A DNA stretch of 28,671 nt, taken from JBAROU01 sp049642385 (GTDB lineage Bacteria > Chloroflexota > Dehalococcoidia > DSTF01 > RBG-16-68-14). The stretch is taken from positions 1 through 28,671 of the forward strand of contig JBAROU010000112.1 in NCBI GenBank assembly GCA_049642385.1, read 5' to 3'. The first letter of the stretch is position 1. Each line of letters starts with the position of its first letter. Shown piece by piece: positions 21,461 to 28,307 of this stretch. The position numbers and the translations under genes were made by a program. The notes beneath the pieces were generated by a model that did no database searches, had not been told where the DNA came from, and saw only the letters and a program-made list of their open reading frames with translations.

Positions 21461-21868
21461 GTGGTTGATATCATCATCGCCATCGTGTTCGGCTTCGTCG
21501 GCGGCTTCGCCGGCGGGCTGCTGGGCATCGGCGGTGGGGCGATTTACGTACCCGGGATGGTGCTGCTGCTGGATGAGCCGCAGCACATCGCCCAGGGAGC
21601 GTCGCTGGCCGCGATCATCGCGGCGGGCATCGTGGGTGGCCTGACGCATCTGAAGCGCGGTAACGTTGACGTGGGGGTGGTGGTGCAGGTTGCGCCCGTG
21701 GCTGCTGTGGCCGCGTTCGGTGCGGCGTTTCTGGCCGATGCGCTCCCCGCGGAGGCATTGCGGCGCATCTTTGGCGTGGTGATCCTGTACTTTGCGATTA
21801 CGATGATCATCGGGGCCCTGGGAAAGGAGCAAGCGCCCGTTGAGGGAGGGGATAGCCGTCATGGATGA
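21461..21868 (+). CDS. TauE/SafE-like permease, C-terminal half as separate gene
   Basis: This 135-residue membrane protein with about four helices starts with VDIIIAIVFGFVGGFAGGLLGIGGGAIYVPGMV, the same half-domain signature as the preceding gene (GxxGGxxxGxxGxGGG). QHIAQGASLAAII follows, parallel to HKAHGTSLAIV there. A second helix pair and a short polar tail complete it. Together the two products equal one two-domain TauE/SafE transporter, so they probably assemble as a hetero-pair. GTG at 21461 lies three bases after the first half's stop. The last eight bases overlap the UDG gene. A frameshift origin is unlikely, because each half begins at its own natural domain start. Confidence 0.75.
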   Translation: MVDIIIAIVFGFVGGFAGGLLGIGGGAIYVPGMVLLLDEPQHIAQGASLAAIIAAGIVGGLTHLKRGNVDVGVVVQVAPVAAVAAFGAAFLADALPAEALRRIFGVVILYFAITMIIGALGKEQAPVEGGDSRHG

Positions 21869-22475
21869 TCAAGCCGTCGCCCTAGGTGAGATCGGCGAGC
21901 AAGTCGCCGTCTGCCAGAAGTGCGATCTGGCCACGACGCGCACGCACGCGGTACCCGGCGAGGGGAACCCGGACTCAGACATCGTCTTCATCGGGGAGGG
22001 TCCGGGATTCCACGAGGATCAACAGGCGCGACCGTTCGTAGGACAGGCGGGGAAGTTCCTGGACGAGCTGCTTGCTTCGATCGGGCTTAACCGCAACGAT
22101 GTGTACATCTGTAACGTGATCAAGTGCCGCCCGCCGAACAACCGCGACCCGCTGTCCGGCGAGATCGAGGCCTGTGCACCGTGGCTGGAGCAGCAGCTCG
22201 AGACGATTAATCCGAAGGTGGTGGTGACGCTGGGACGCTACTCGATGAACCGCTACTTCCCGGGGCAATCGATTGGGCGGATTCATGGGCAGCCGCGGCG
22301 GGTGAACGACGTGCTCATCGTACCGATGTATCATCCAGCAGCAGCGCTGCACCAGGCGAGCCTGCGTCGCACGATCCAGGACGATTTCAAGAAGCTACCG
22401 ACAATTCTGGAACAGACACTGAAGGAAGAAGCGAAGCCGGTCGAACCGGAAGTCAAGCAGATGCAACTCCTCTAA
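21861..22475 (+). CDS. Family-4 uracil-DNA glycosylase
   Basis: This 204-residue enzyme removes uracil from DNA and carries a 4Fe-4S cluster. CQKCDLATTRTHAVPGEGNP supplies the first two cysteine ligands. FIGEGPGFHEDQQARPFVGQAGKFLD contains the uracil-pocket GEGPG and the following conserved block. NVIKCRPPNNRDP and EACAPWL give the other two cysteines. MYHPAAAL near the end corresponds to the HPs leucine-loop motif. ATG at 21861, preceded by GGAGGGG 8-9 bases away, is chosen over a TTG at 21840. It sits between the permease halves and RNase J in one transcript. Confidence 0.95.
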   Translation: MDDQAVALGEIGEQVAVCQKCDLATTRTHAVPGEGNPDSDIVFIGEGPGFHEDQQARPFVGQAGKFLDELLASIGLNRNDVYICNVIKCRPPNNRDPLSGEIEACAPWLEQQLETINPKVVVTLGRYSMNRYFPGQSIGRIHGQPRRVNDVLIVPMYHPAAALHQASLRRTIQDDFKKLPTILEQTLKEEAKPVEPEVKQMQLL

Positions 22476-22482
22476 CGAACTG

Positions 22483-24138
22483 ATGGCGAAGAAGAAGCTG
22501 CGCGTTATTCCCCTCGGTGGTCTCGGAGAGATCGGCAAGAACATGATGCTCTTCGAGTACGGCGATTCGATCATCGCCGTGGACGCCGGGCTGATGTTCC
22601 CCGAAGAGGACATGCTGGGCATCGACCTGGTGATCCCCGACATGGGCTACGTGCTGGAGCATCCGGAGCGCTTCAAGGCGATCTTTCTCACGCACGGCCA
22701 CGAGGACCACATCGGCGCGCTCCCCTACATCCTCCATCAAGTAAACGCGCGTGTCTATTGCTCGCCGCTGACCGCCGGGCTGGTGCAGGTGAAGCTCAAG
22801 GAGGCCGGGCTACACAAGAAGGCCGACATCCGCGTGATCAATCCAGGCGAAACCGCGCAAGAAGGCCCATTCACGGTCGAGCCGTTCCAGGTGGCGCACA
22901 GCGTGCCCGATTCGACGGGGCTGGCGATCCGAACGCCGGTCGGCCTCCTGGTACACACAGGCGACTTCAAGCTGGACCATACGCCGGTGATGGCGCAGTC
23001 GACCGACCTTGCCCGCCTCGCCCAGCTGGGCGACGAAGGCGTGCGTCTGCTGATGTCGGACTCAACGTACTCGGAGATACCGGGCTACACGCCATCGGAG
23101 CAGCTCGTCGGGGAGGCACTACACCAGATCATGGCGTCGGCGTCGGGCCGCGTCATCGTGACAACGTTCGCGTCGTTGATCGCGCGGGTGCAGCAGGTAA
23201 TCGACGCCGCCGACGCGACGGGGAGGCGCCTCTTCATTACGGGCCGTAGCATGCTGGACAATGTACACATGGCGATCGATATGGGGTACCTGAACGTGCC
23301 GAAGGGCATGATGGTTAACCCACGAGAGCTCAACAAGATCGCCCACAGCAAGCTGGCCGTGATCACAACCGGTAGTCAGGGCGAGCCGACATCCGCGCTC
23401 ACACGCATCGCGAACCAGGACCACCCGCACATCAGCATCGTCCAGGGCGACACGGTGGTGCTCTCCGCGAGCGCGGTGCCGGGCAACGAATCGCTCGTCT
23501 ACCGCACGGTCGATAACCTGTTCCGGCAGGGGGCGCGCGTGCTCTACAACCGCATCGCGAACGTGCACGTGCGTGGGCACGCGGCGCAGGAGGAGCTCAA
23601 GATCGTCATCTCGCTGGTACGGCCGCAGCACTTCGTGCCGATCCACGGCGAGTATCGCCACCTGGCGCTCCACGCCGAGCTCGCCAAGACGATGGGTATT
23701 CCTGAGAACAACGTGTTCGTCCTGACCGACGGCGACGTGCTGGAGCTGGACGAACAGGGCGCGCGCCGCGCGGGCCACGTTCCGGCCGACTACGTGTACG
23801 TCGACGGGCTGGGCGTGGGCGACATTGACCACGCGATCCTGCGCGACCGCCACCACCTGGCGACGGACGGCATGGTGGTGGTGATCCTGGCGATCGAGAA
23901 GAACACGGGCCGCGTCGTCGGCAAGCCCGAGGTGGTCTCGCGCGGCTTCGTCGACATCGAGGAGTCGGAGGATCTGCTGCGCCGCACAGAGGAGATGGTG
24001 CTGGCGGCGCTGGAGGGCGCGGACCACATCGCCGAGTGGGGCCTGGTGAACACGAAGGTGAAGGACGCGATCGCCCAGTTCCTGTACGATGAGACGCGCC
24101 GCCGGCCGATGGTGCTGCCGGTAAGCGTCGAAGTGTAG
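22483..24138 (+). CDS. rnj: Ribonuclease J
   Basis: This 551-residue metallo-beta-lactamase/beta-CASP nuclease acts as both endonuclease and 5'-to-3' exonuclease in mRNA decay and rRNA maturation. The opening LRVIPLGGLGEIGKNMMLFEY is diagnostic. Zinc ligands and catalytic residues are in THGHEDHIGALP (His71, His73, Asp75, His76), with more in HTGDFKLDHTP and SDSTYSE. The beta-CASP part follows with TTFASLIARVQQ and TTGSQGEPTSAL, then HVRGHAAQEELK and FVPIHGEYRHLALHAELA, and the C-terminal domain runs from about 450. It is complete and of standard length. It follows the UDG gene by 7 bases. Confidence 0.97.
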   Translation: MAKKKLRVIPLGGLGEIGKNMMLFEYGDSIIAVDAGLMFPEEDMLGIDLVIPDMGYVLEHPERFKAIFLTHGHEDHIGALPYILHQVNARVYCSPLTAGLVQVKLKEAGLHKKADIRVINPGETAQEGPFTVEPFQVAHSVPDSTGLAIRTPVGLLVHTGDFKLDHTPVMAQSTDLARLAQLGDEGVRLLMSDSTYSEIPGYTPSEQLVGEALHQIMASASGRVIVTTFASLIARVQQVIDAADATGRRLFITGRSMLDNVHMAIDMGYLNVPKGMMVNPRELNKIAHSKLAVITTGSQGEPTSALTRIANQDHPHISIVQGDTVVLSASAVPGNESLVYRTVDNLFRQGARVLYNRIANVHVRGHAAQEELKIVISLVRPQHFVPIHGEYRHLALHAELAKTMGIPENNVFVLTDGDVLELDEQGARRAGHVPADYVYVDGLGVGDIDHAILRDRHHLATDGMVVVILAIEKNTGRVVGKPEVVSRGFVDIEESEDLLRRTEEMVLAALEGADHIAEWGLVNTKVKDAIAQFLYDETRRRPMVLPVSVEV

Positions 24139-24176
24139 CCCCTACTCTCCTTTCCCTCTCAGCCCACTCATGATCC

Positions 24177-24205
24177 TTGACAGGCTGCCAGAAAAGCGAT
24201 ACCAT
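24177..24205 (+). promoter_or_regulatory. Sigma-70 promoter of the SRPBCC/ArsR pair
   Basis: TTGACA at 24177-24182, a perfect -35, and TACCAT at 24200-24205 are separated by exactly 17 bases. The predicted start is near 24212, inside the candidate operator. Confidence 0.75.
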
Positions 24206-24208
24206 TCG

Positions 24209-24230
24209 GTTACATATAACTAAAAGGTTA
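24209..24230 (+). promoter_or_regulatory. Candidate ArsR-family operator
   Basis: GTTACATATAAC (24209-24220) is palindromic at 10 of 12 positions, and TAAC...GTTA (24217-24230) forms a second inverted repeat that shares its left arm. The site covers the predicted transcription start, so binding by the ArsR protein of this operon would block it. This is inferred from position and symmetry. Confidence 0.5.
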
Positions 24231-24255
24231 CGCATACGCGAAGGGAGGTTCAAAC

Positions 24256-24708
24256 ATGGAAACTGAGATCGGCGTATTGGCTGTGCGGCGCAGCATCTTG
24301 ATCAAAGCGCCGCCGGAGCGAGTCTGGCAGGAGTTCGAGAGTCACGAGCGAATGAGCACCTGGTTCGGGACGGGGCACCGCTTGCTCCAGTACGAAGCGC
24401 GCGTCGGCGGGGCCGTGCTGCTGGAGGTCGACATCGACGGTGTGCCCAAGCGTTACGGGGGCAAGGTCGTCGCCTTCGAGCCGGGGCACGAGGTGACATG
24501 GGAGAACGACTGGATCCCGAACGAAGGCTGGCTGGAACCGACGTTGATCACACTCCGGCTCACGCCGGCCCTCGGCGGCACGCTGGTCGAGCTGTTCCAC
24601 CACGCGATCGAACGCGTAGGCGCCGACGCCGCTGAGCAGCACCGCGGCTTCGAGGGCGGCTGGAGCATGCGGCAGTTGGAGGCCTTGCACGACGTTGTCG
24701 AGGCGTAG
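24256..24708 (+). CDS. SRPBCC/AHSA1 domain protein
   Basis: This 150-residue protein has the START-like helix-grip fold: VRRSILIKAPPERVWQEFESHERMSTWFG is the characteristic first strand and helix of AHSA1/CalC-like proteins. GGAVLLEVDIDG, GKVVAFEPGHEVTWEND and the long final helix GFEGGWSMRQLEALHDVV follow. Such proteins bind a hydrophobic ligand in a deep cavity; the ligand is unknown. AAGGGAGG lies about 8 bases before the ATG. The gene overlaps the next one, an ArsR regulator, by 14 bases, reversing the common regulator-first order. The pair likely forms a ligand-responsive, self-regulated unit. Confidence 0.88.
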   Translation: METEIGVLAVRRSILIKAPPERVWQEFESHERMSTWFGTGHRLLQYEARVGGAVLLEVDIDGVPKRYGGKVVAFEPGHEVTWENDWIPNEGWLEPTLITLRLTPALGGTLVELFHHAIERVGADAAEQHRGFEGGWSMRQLEALHDVVEA

Positions 24709-25015
24709 AGATACGTTCACTGCGCTGGCCGACCCGACGCGGCGGGCGGTCCTCGATCTCCTGCGTAAGCGCGAAACGCTGACAGCCGGCGAGATCGCCG
24801 CGCGCTTCCCGCGCGTGAGCCGGGCGGCGGTGTCGAAGCACTTGCGCGTGCTGCGCGAAGCGCGGCTGGTGAGGGCGCAGGAGCGCGGTCGCGAGCGGCA
24901 CTACCGGCTGGACGCCCGCCGGCTGGCCGACCAGCGCGCGTGGCTCGACAAGTTCGCGCCGCTGTGGGAGGAGAGCCTGGCGCAGCTCAAGCGGCAGGTA
25001 GAAGGCGATCGCTGA
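24695..25015 (+). CDS. ArsR-family transcriptional regulator, TTG start
   Basis: This 106-residue winged-helix repressor reads MSRRRDTFTALADPTRRAVLDLLRKRETLTAGEIAARFPRVSRAAVSKHLRVLREARLVRAQERGRERHY in outline, with helix-turn-helix at about 35-60 and the wing at 63-72. The ELCV/CxC metal site of ArsR/SmtB is absent, so it belongs to the non-metal group that partners SRPBCC proteins. It starts at TTG, the only position that preserves the conserved FTALADPTRR helix, and overlaps the upstream gene. Its likely target is the inverted repeats at 24209-24230. Confidence 0.88.
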   Translation: MSRRRDTFTALADPTRRAVLDLLRKRETLTAGEIAARFPRVSRAAVSKHLRVLREARLVRAQERGRERHYRLDARRLADQRAWLDKFAPLWEESLAQLKRQVEGDR

Positions 25016-25078
25016 GATACCAGGAGAATTGCTCATTCGCCTATGCCCAAGAGCCCCCTAGTCGCACTTGCGTTCGCT

Positions 25079-25087
25079 TGCTATAAT
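25079..25087 (+). promoter_or_regulatory. Extended -10 promoter of ftsK
   Basis: TGC-TATAAT is a perfect -10 hexamer with a TGn extension. It predicts a start near 25094 and a leader of about 55 bases that contains the palindrome at 25123-25139. No convincing -35 was found. Confidence 0.65.
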
Positions 25088-25122
25088 AGGCGCTGGAATC
25101 AGGGGTGGGTTCCGGCGCATAA

Positions 25123-25139
25123 GCTCGCCTGAGGCGAGC
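25123..25139. repeat. Palindrome with CGCC-TGA-GGCG core (copy 3) in ftsK leader
   Basis: Arms GCTCGCC and GGCGAGC flank TGA. The hairpin ends immediately before the AAGGAG ribosome-binding site (25140-25145) of ftsK, so it would leave the site exposed if folded, or could affect 30S access. Confidence 0.7.
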
Positions 25140-25148
25140 AAGGAGACC

Positions 25149-27602
25149 GTGGCTGCACGATCACGTTCCCGCTCCCGTTCTCGCTCCCGCCCGAGCGTAG
25201 GTCGGCGACGCTCCGGCGTCTCCGCGATCTCCTCGGCGGGCGAACTCCTCTTTCGACTCGAAGCGGTCGGCGTGGCGCTGGTGGTGCTGGCGCTGATCGC
25301 GATCCCATGGCTCGTGCCCGCCACCAGCGCGGCATCGAGCCTGCGCGACGACATCGTGCGAACGCTGGGACTGTTTGTCTTCGTGGTAATCGCCTTTGTC
25401 GCGTACGTCGGTTTCACTATCTTCCGCCGCCGCTACGACCTGCTCTTCCTGTGGTGGAAGCCCTGGGCGGTCGGGCTGCTGGCCGCGGCGTTCCTTATTG
25501 GGGCGCTCGGCTTCTTCCGCCCGGACTGGCAGGTCGGCAACGTCTCCATGAACGACGTCAGCGCCGGCGGCGATCTGGGTCACTTCTTCGCAGGCAGCTT
25601 AATCGGGCTGATCATCTGGTTACTGATCGGGGCGTCCGCGTTTACGCTCGCCACGCCGGAAGGCGCGGCCGCCGTTGCAAACGCGGTGGTCGTGGGAGCG
25701 CGCACGGCGTGGGGCTGGGAAATCCCACAGAAGACAGGAAGGTCGGCGCACGCGCTGCGCGAGCTCATCTTCCCTACCCGACCGCCACCTGAGGGCGCGG
25801 AGAAGATCCCGCTGGACAGCGTGGAATGGGCGCAGCGCGCCGATCCCACCGCCGTCGCCGATGAGGACCTGGAGGAAGACGAAGAGTACGAAGACGACGA
25901 AGAGGAGCTCGAGGAAGAAGACGAAGAGGAATACGAAGAAGAAGAGGACGACGAGGACGAGCTCGCGCCGGATACCGGCAAGCAGGGACGCCTGCCGCTA
26001 AGCGCGAACGGTCTCGACGAGGAGGACGAAGAAGAGCTCGAGGAAGTCGTGCCGGGCAAGCCACGTAAGGCGCGCGACGGCTGGCAGCTCCCGCCGCTGG
26101 ATGTGCTGGTCGACGTGGCGGTGCAGGATGGCGAGCCGGACAACGAGGGGCGCGCCGGGCTCATTGTCGAGACGTTGGCGTCGTTCGGCGTGGACGCGCG
26201 CGTGGTACAGGTGAACGAGGGGCCGACGGTGACGCAGTTCGGCATCGAGCCGGGCTGGGAGGTGAAGACGCGCCAGATTACAGAGCGCGACGCCGCGAAC
26301 CGGCCCGTACTCGATCGTACTGGCAGACCGAAGGTGCGGGTCGAGGAAGTCTCGCGCACGCGGATCCGGGTGAACCAGATCACGACGCTGGCCAACGACC
26401 TCGCGCTCGCGCTGGCGGCGCCGTCGTTGCGGATGGAGTCGCCCGTGCCGGGCAAGCCATTCGTGGGCATCGAGGTGCCGAACAACACAGCGTCGTTGGT
26501 GACACTACGTAGCATCATCGAGTCGGCGCAGTTCCGACGCGCATCGTTGCGATCGCGGCTGGCGCTGGCGCTGGGCAAGAGCGTCGCGGGCGAGCCGGCC
26601 GTTTCCGACCTGGCGAAGATGCCGCACCTGCTCATCGCCGGTGCGACCGGGAGCGGCAAGAGCGTCTGCATCAACAGCATCATCGCCTGCATCCTGATGC
26701 ACGCGTCGCCGGAGGAGGTGCGCTTCGTGATGATCGACCCGAAGCGCGTGGAGCTGGCGGCGTTCGGGGACATCCCGCACCTCGCGTTCTCGTCGATCAT
26801 CACGGACATGGACCAGGTGGTGGGCACGCTGCAGGCGGTGATCCACGAGATGGAGAGCCGCTACCGGCGTTTCGCATCGCTGGCGGTGCGCAACATCGAG
26901 TCCTACAACAAGCACCCGCGTTGCCCGACGAAGCTGCCGTACTGGGTCATGATCATCGACGAGCTGGCCGACCTGATGATGGCGGCGCCGTACGAAGTCG
27001 AGCGGCAGATCTGCCGCCTGGCGCAGCTCGCGCGCGCGACCGGCATCCACCTGATCGTCGCGACGCAGCGGCCGTCGGTCGATGTCGTCACGGGGCTGAT
27101 CAAGGCGAACTTCCCGACGCGGATCGCCTTCGCGATGAGCTCACAGGTAGACTCGCGCACGATCCTGGACACCGCGGGCGCGGAGAAGCTGCTCGGGCGT
27201 GGCGACATGCTCTACCTGCCGACGGACGCCGCGAAGCCGCGCCGGCTCCAGGGCGTGTTCGTCTCGGACCAGGAGATCGAGCAGCTGGTCAACTTCTGGA
27301 CGCAGGACCGCTTCCAGGAGCTGGAGCGCGAGGTGTTCGACCACCTGCTGGAGGAGGCGAAGACCACGACAACCGAGATGCCGGAGAGCGACGACCCGAT
27401 GCTGGAGAAGGCGCTCGCGCTGGCACACGCGCACCAGCGCATCAGCACGTCGATGCTGCAGCGCCGATTGCGCATCGGCTATCCGCGCGCGGCGCGACTG
27501 ATGGACATGCTCGAAGCGCAGGGCGTCGTCGGGCCGGCGGAGGGCACGGGCAGCCGGCCGGTGCTGGCGCTCGTGGCGGTTGGTGAGGACGACGAGGAAT
27601 AG
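25149..27602 (+). CDS. ftsK: DNA translocase FtsK/SpoIIIE
   Basis: This 817-residue septal DNA pump clears and orders chromosomes at division. An unusual Arg-Ser alternating N-terminus (4-14) precedes four membrane helices (about 39-56, 71-92, 106-122, 148-166). A soluble linker follows with an extremely acidic stretch (about 238-275) and a second acidic patch near 290-300. The motor (about 310-740) has GATGSGKS (498-505, Walker A), MIIDELADLM (Asp604-Glu605, Walker B) and ATQRPSVDVVTG. The C-terminal gamma winged helix (about 755-810) normally reads polar KOPS-type sequences and touches XerD. GTG 25149 is chosen for AAGGAG 3 bases upstream of it and because the longer frame crosses the leader hairpin. 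A copy of the gamma domain lies downstream at 28079. Confidence 0.96.
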   Translation: MAARSRSRSRSRSRPSVGRRRSGVSAISSAGELLFRLEAVGVALVVLALIAIPWLVPATSAASSLRDDIVRTLGLFVFVVIAFVAYVGFTIFRRRYDLLFLWWKPWAVGLLAAAFLIGALGFFRPDWQVGNVSMNDVSAGGDLGHFFAGSLIGLIIWLLIGASAFTLATPEGAAAVANAVVVGARTAWGWEIPQKTGRSAHALRELIFPTRPPPEGAEKIPLDSVEWAQRADPTAVADEDLEEDEEYEDDEEELEEEDEEEYEEEEDDEDELAPDTGKQGRLPLSANGLDEEDEEELEEVVPGKPRKARDGWQLPPLDVLVDVAVQDGEPDNEGRAGLIVETLASFGVDARVVQVNEGPTVTQFGIEPGWEVKTRQITERDAANRPVLDRTGRPKVRVEEVSRTRIRVNQITTLANDLALALAAPSLRMESPVPGKPFVGIEVPNNTASLVTLRSIIESAQFRRASLRSRLALALGKSVAGEPAVSDLAKMPHLLIAGATGSGKSVCINSIIACILMHASPEEVRFVMIDPKRVELAAFGDIPHLAFSSIITDMDQVVGTLQAVIHEMESRYRRFASLAVRNIESYNKHPRCPTKLPYWVMIIDELADLMMAAPYEVERQICRLAQLARATGIHLIVATQRPSVDVVTGLIKANFPTRIAFAMSSQVDSRTILDTAGAEKLLGRGDMLYLPTDAAKPRRLQGVFVSDQEIEQLVNFWTQDRFQELEREVFDHLLEEAKTTTTEMPESDDPMLEKALALAHAHQRISTSMLQRRLRIGYPRAARLMDMLEAQGVVGPAEGTGSRPVLALVAVGEDDEE

Positions 27603-27723
27603 GCCGACCTCAGTCCATTTAGGAGATTGACAACCCTCGGCGCGCGGTGCGCATAGAGGCGCTGGCGGCAAAGGTGGCGCAGTGTATCCGCCACGGCTGA
27701 CCAAGGGCCTCGGAACTTAGGCG

Positions 27724-27732
27724 TGATACAAT
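27724..27732 (+). promoter_or_regulatory. Candidate extended -10 promoter for csbD-like gene
   Basis: TGA-TACAAT (TGn plus a five-of-six -10 hexamer) lies 34 bases before the ATG at 27766. A GGTGGC/GCCACC inverted repeat precedes it near 27674-27694. No good -35 was seen. Confidence 0.45.
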
Positions 27733-27765
27733 GGCCTGATACAAGCTTGCAGGGAGGAGCCACAT

Positions 27766-27912
27766 ATGGCTAGCAGGAAGATCAAGGGTAAGGCCGACCA
27801 GGCCAAGGGTAGCGTGCGACAGGCTGTCGGCAAGGTAACAGGGAAAAGGTCTACTGAGGCGAAAGGGAAGGCCGAGCGGATAAAGGGAAAAATAAAGGAG
27901 ACGCTCGGTTAG
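27766..27912 (+). CDS. CsbD-like stress-response small protein
   Basis: This 48-residue, very basic, hydrophilic protein matches the CsbD family pattern of KGK-x-DQAKG-x-VR-x-GK-TG followed by a second KGKAERIKGKIKE helix. GGGAGG lies 9 bases before the ATG. CsbD proteins are induced by general stress in many bacteria; their molecular role is not settled. It opens a cluster of three very small genes behind ftsK and is probably transcribed from the promoter at 27724-27732. Confidence 0.88.
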   Translation: MASRKIKGKADQAKGSVRQAVGKVTGKRSTEAKGKAERIKGKIKETLG

Positions 27913-27998
27913 CGAGAGAGGGAGACCATCGCCCTGAGGCCGCGCCTCTGGTGCCGAGGCTGAGGAACTGCACTGGGGAGGAGAGCAGGGAGTGAGTC

Positions 27999-28082
27999 AT
28001 GAGCAATAACATAGTTCTGATAATCGTCGTTGTGTTCATCATGCTTGTAGTGTTGGGCGTGGTGACTGTCACCGTGCGATGA
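27999..28082 (+). CDS. Predicted single-helix membrane microprotein, 27 residues
   Basis: The ORF encodes MSNN, then about 20 consecutive hydrophobic residues dominated by Val, Ile and Leu with one Met-Leu and one Gly, and ends TVTVR. This is a complete membrane helix with short polar ends. GGGAG lies about 7 bases before the ATG. Its stop overlaps the next start as ATGA. No family is recognised. The strict hydrophobic pattern and overlap make it more credible than a random ORF of this size. Confidence 0.6.
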   Translation: MSNNIVLIIVVVFIMLVVLGVVTVTVR

Positions 28083-28261
28083 GCCAGCGCGGCACCTCGA
28101 TGCTGCAACGCCGGCTGCGCATCGGCTATCCCCGCGCGGCGCGACTGATGGACATGCTCGAAGCGCAGGGCGTCGTTGGGCCGGCGGAGGGCACCGGCAG
28201 CGCACAGGACCTCGTGTTTATCGTGCGGCAGTTCGGGCATAGCTGCCTAGGGCCGCCGTAG
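28079..28261 (+). CDS. Free-standing FtsK gamma-domain protein
   Basis: This 60-residue ORF is almost only a winged helix. Residues 6-41 are identical over 36 positions to residues 767-802 of the upstream FtsK (TSMLQRRLRIGYPRAAR and onward to AEGTGS). The remaining 19 residues (AQDLVFIVRQFGHSCLGPP) diverge. The seven base differences in the 108-base shared part are all synonymous, which indicates selection on the protein or recent conversion. The start overlaps the microprotein stop as ATGA. It lacks the motor and membrane parts, so it could bind the same DNA polarity sites, or XerD, without pumping DNA. It could instead be a young gene fragment. Confidence 0.7.
   Translation: MSQRGTSMLQRRLRIGYPRAARLMDMLEAQGVVGPAEGTGSAQDLVFIVRQFGHSCLGPP
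28094..28201 (+). repeat. 108-bp duplication of ftsK 27447-27554
   Basis: The two segments match at 101 of 108 bases in the same reading frame. Homology extends a few codons to the left (CAG CGC) with one codon missing and stops on the right after GGCAGC. Confidence 0.9.
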
Positions 28262-28283
28262 GGTGGCCCTACCGTACGGCGGC
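28252..28283. terminator. GC-rich hairpin after the gamma-domain gene
   Basis: GCCGCCGTA and TACGGCGGC form a perfect 9-bp stem, with an inner GGG/CCC pair. The stem includes the stop codon of the upstream ORF. No T-run follows (GAAATTATG), so an intrinsic terminator function is uncertain. Confidence 0.4.
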
Positions 28284-28307
28284 GAAATTATGTAACCTAG
28301 CACTAGT

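Noticed and set aside
20954..21862. 302-codon minus-strand ORF
   Set aside because: It lies opposite the two TauE halves, whose membrane domains are clearly real. Its product is His/Arg/Glu-rich without recognisable motifs.
25580..26827. 415-codon minus-strand ORF with a poly-serine tract
   Set aside because: It is the antisense shadow of the ftsK Asp/Glu codons and lacks any domain or ribosome site.
28252..28283. Definite Rho-independent terminator
   Set aside because: The stem is strong but no T-run follows on either strand, so it is kept only as a low-confidence hairpin.
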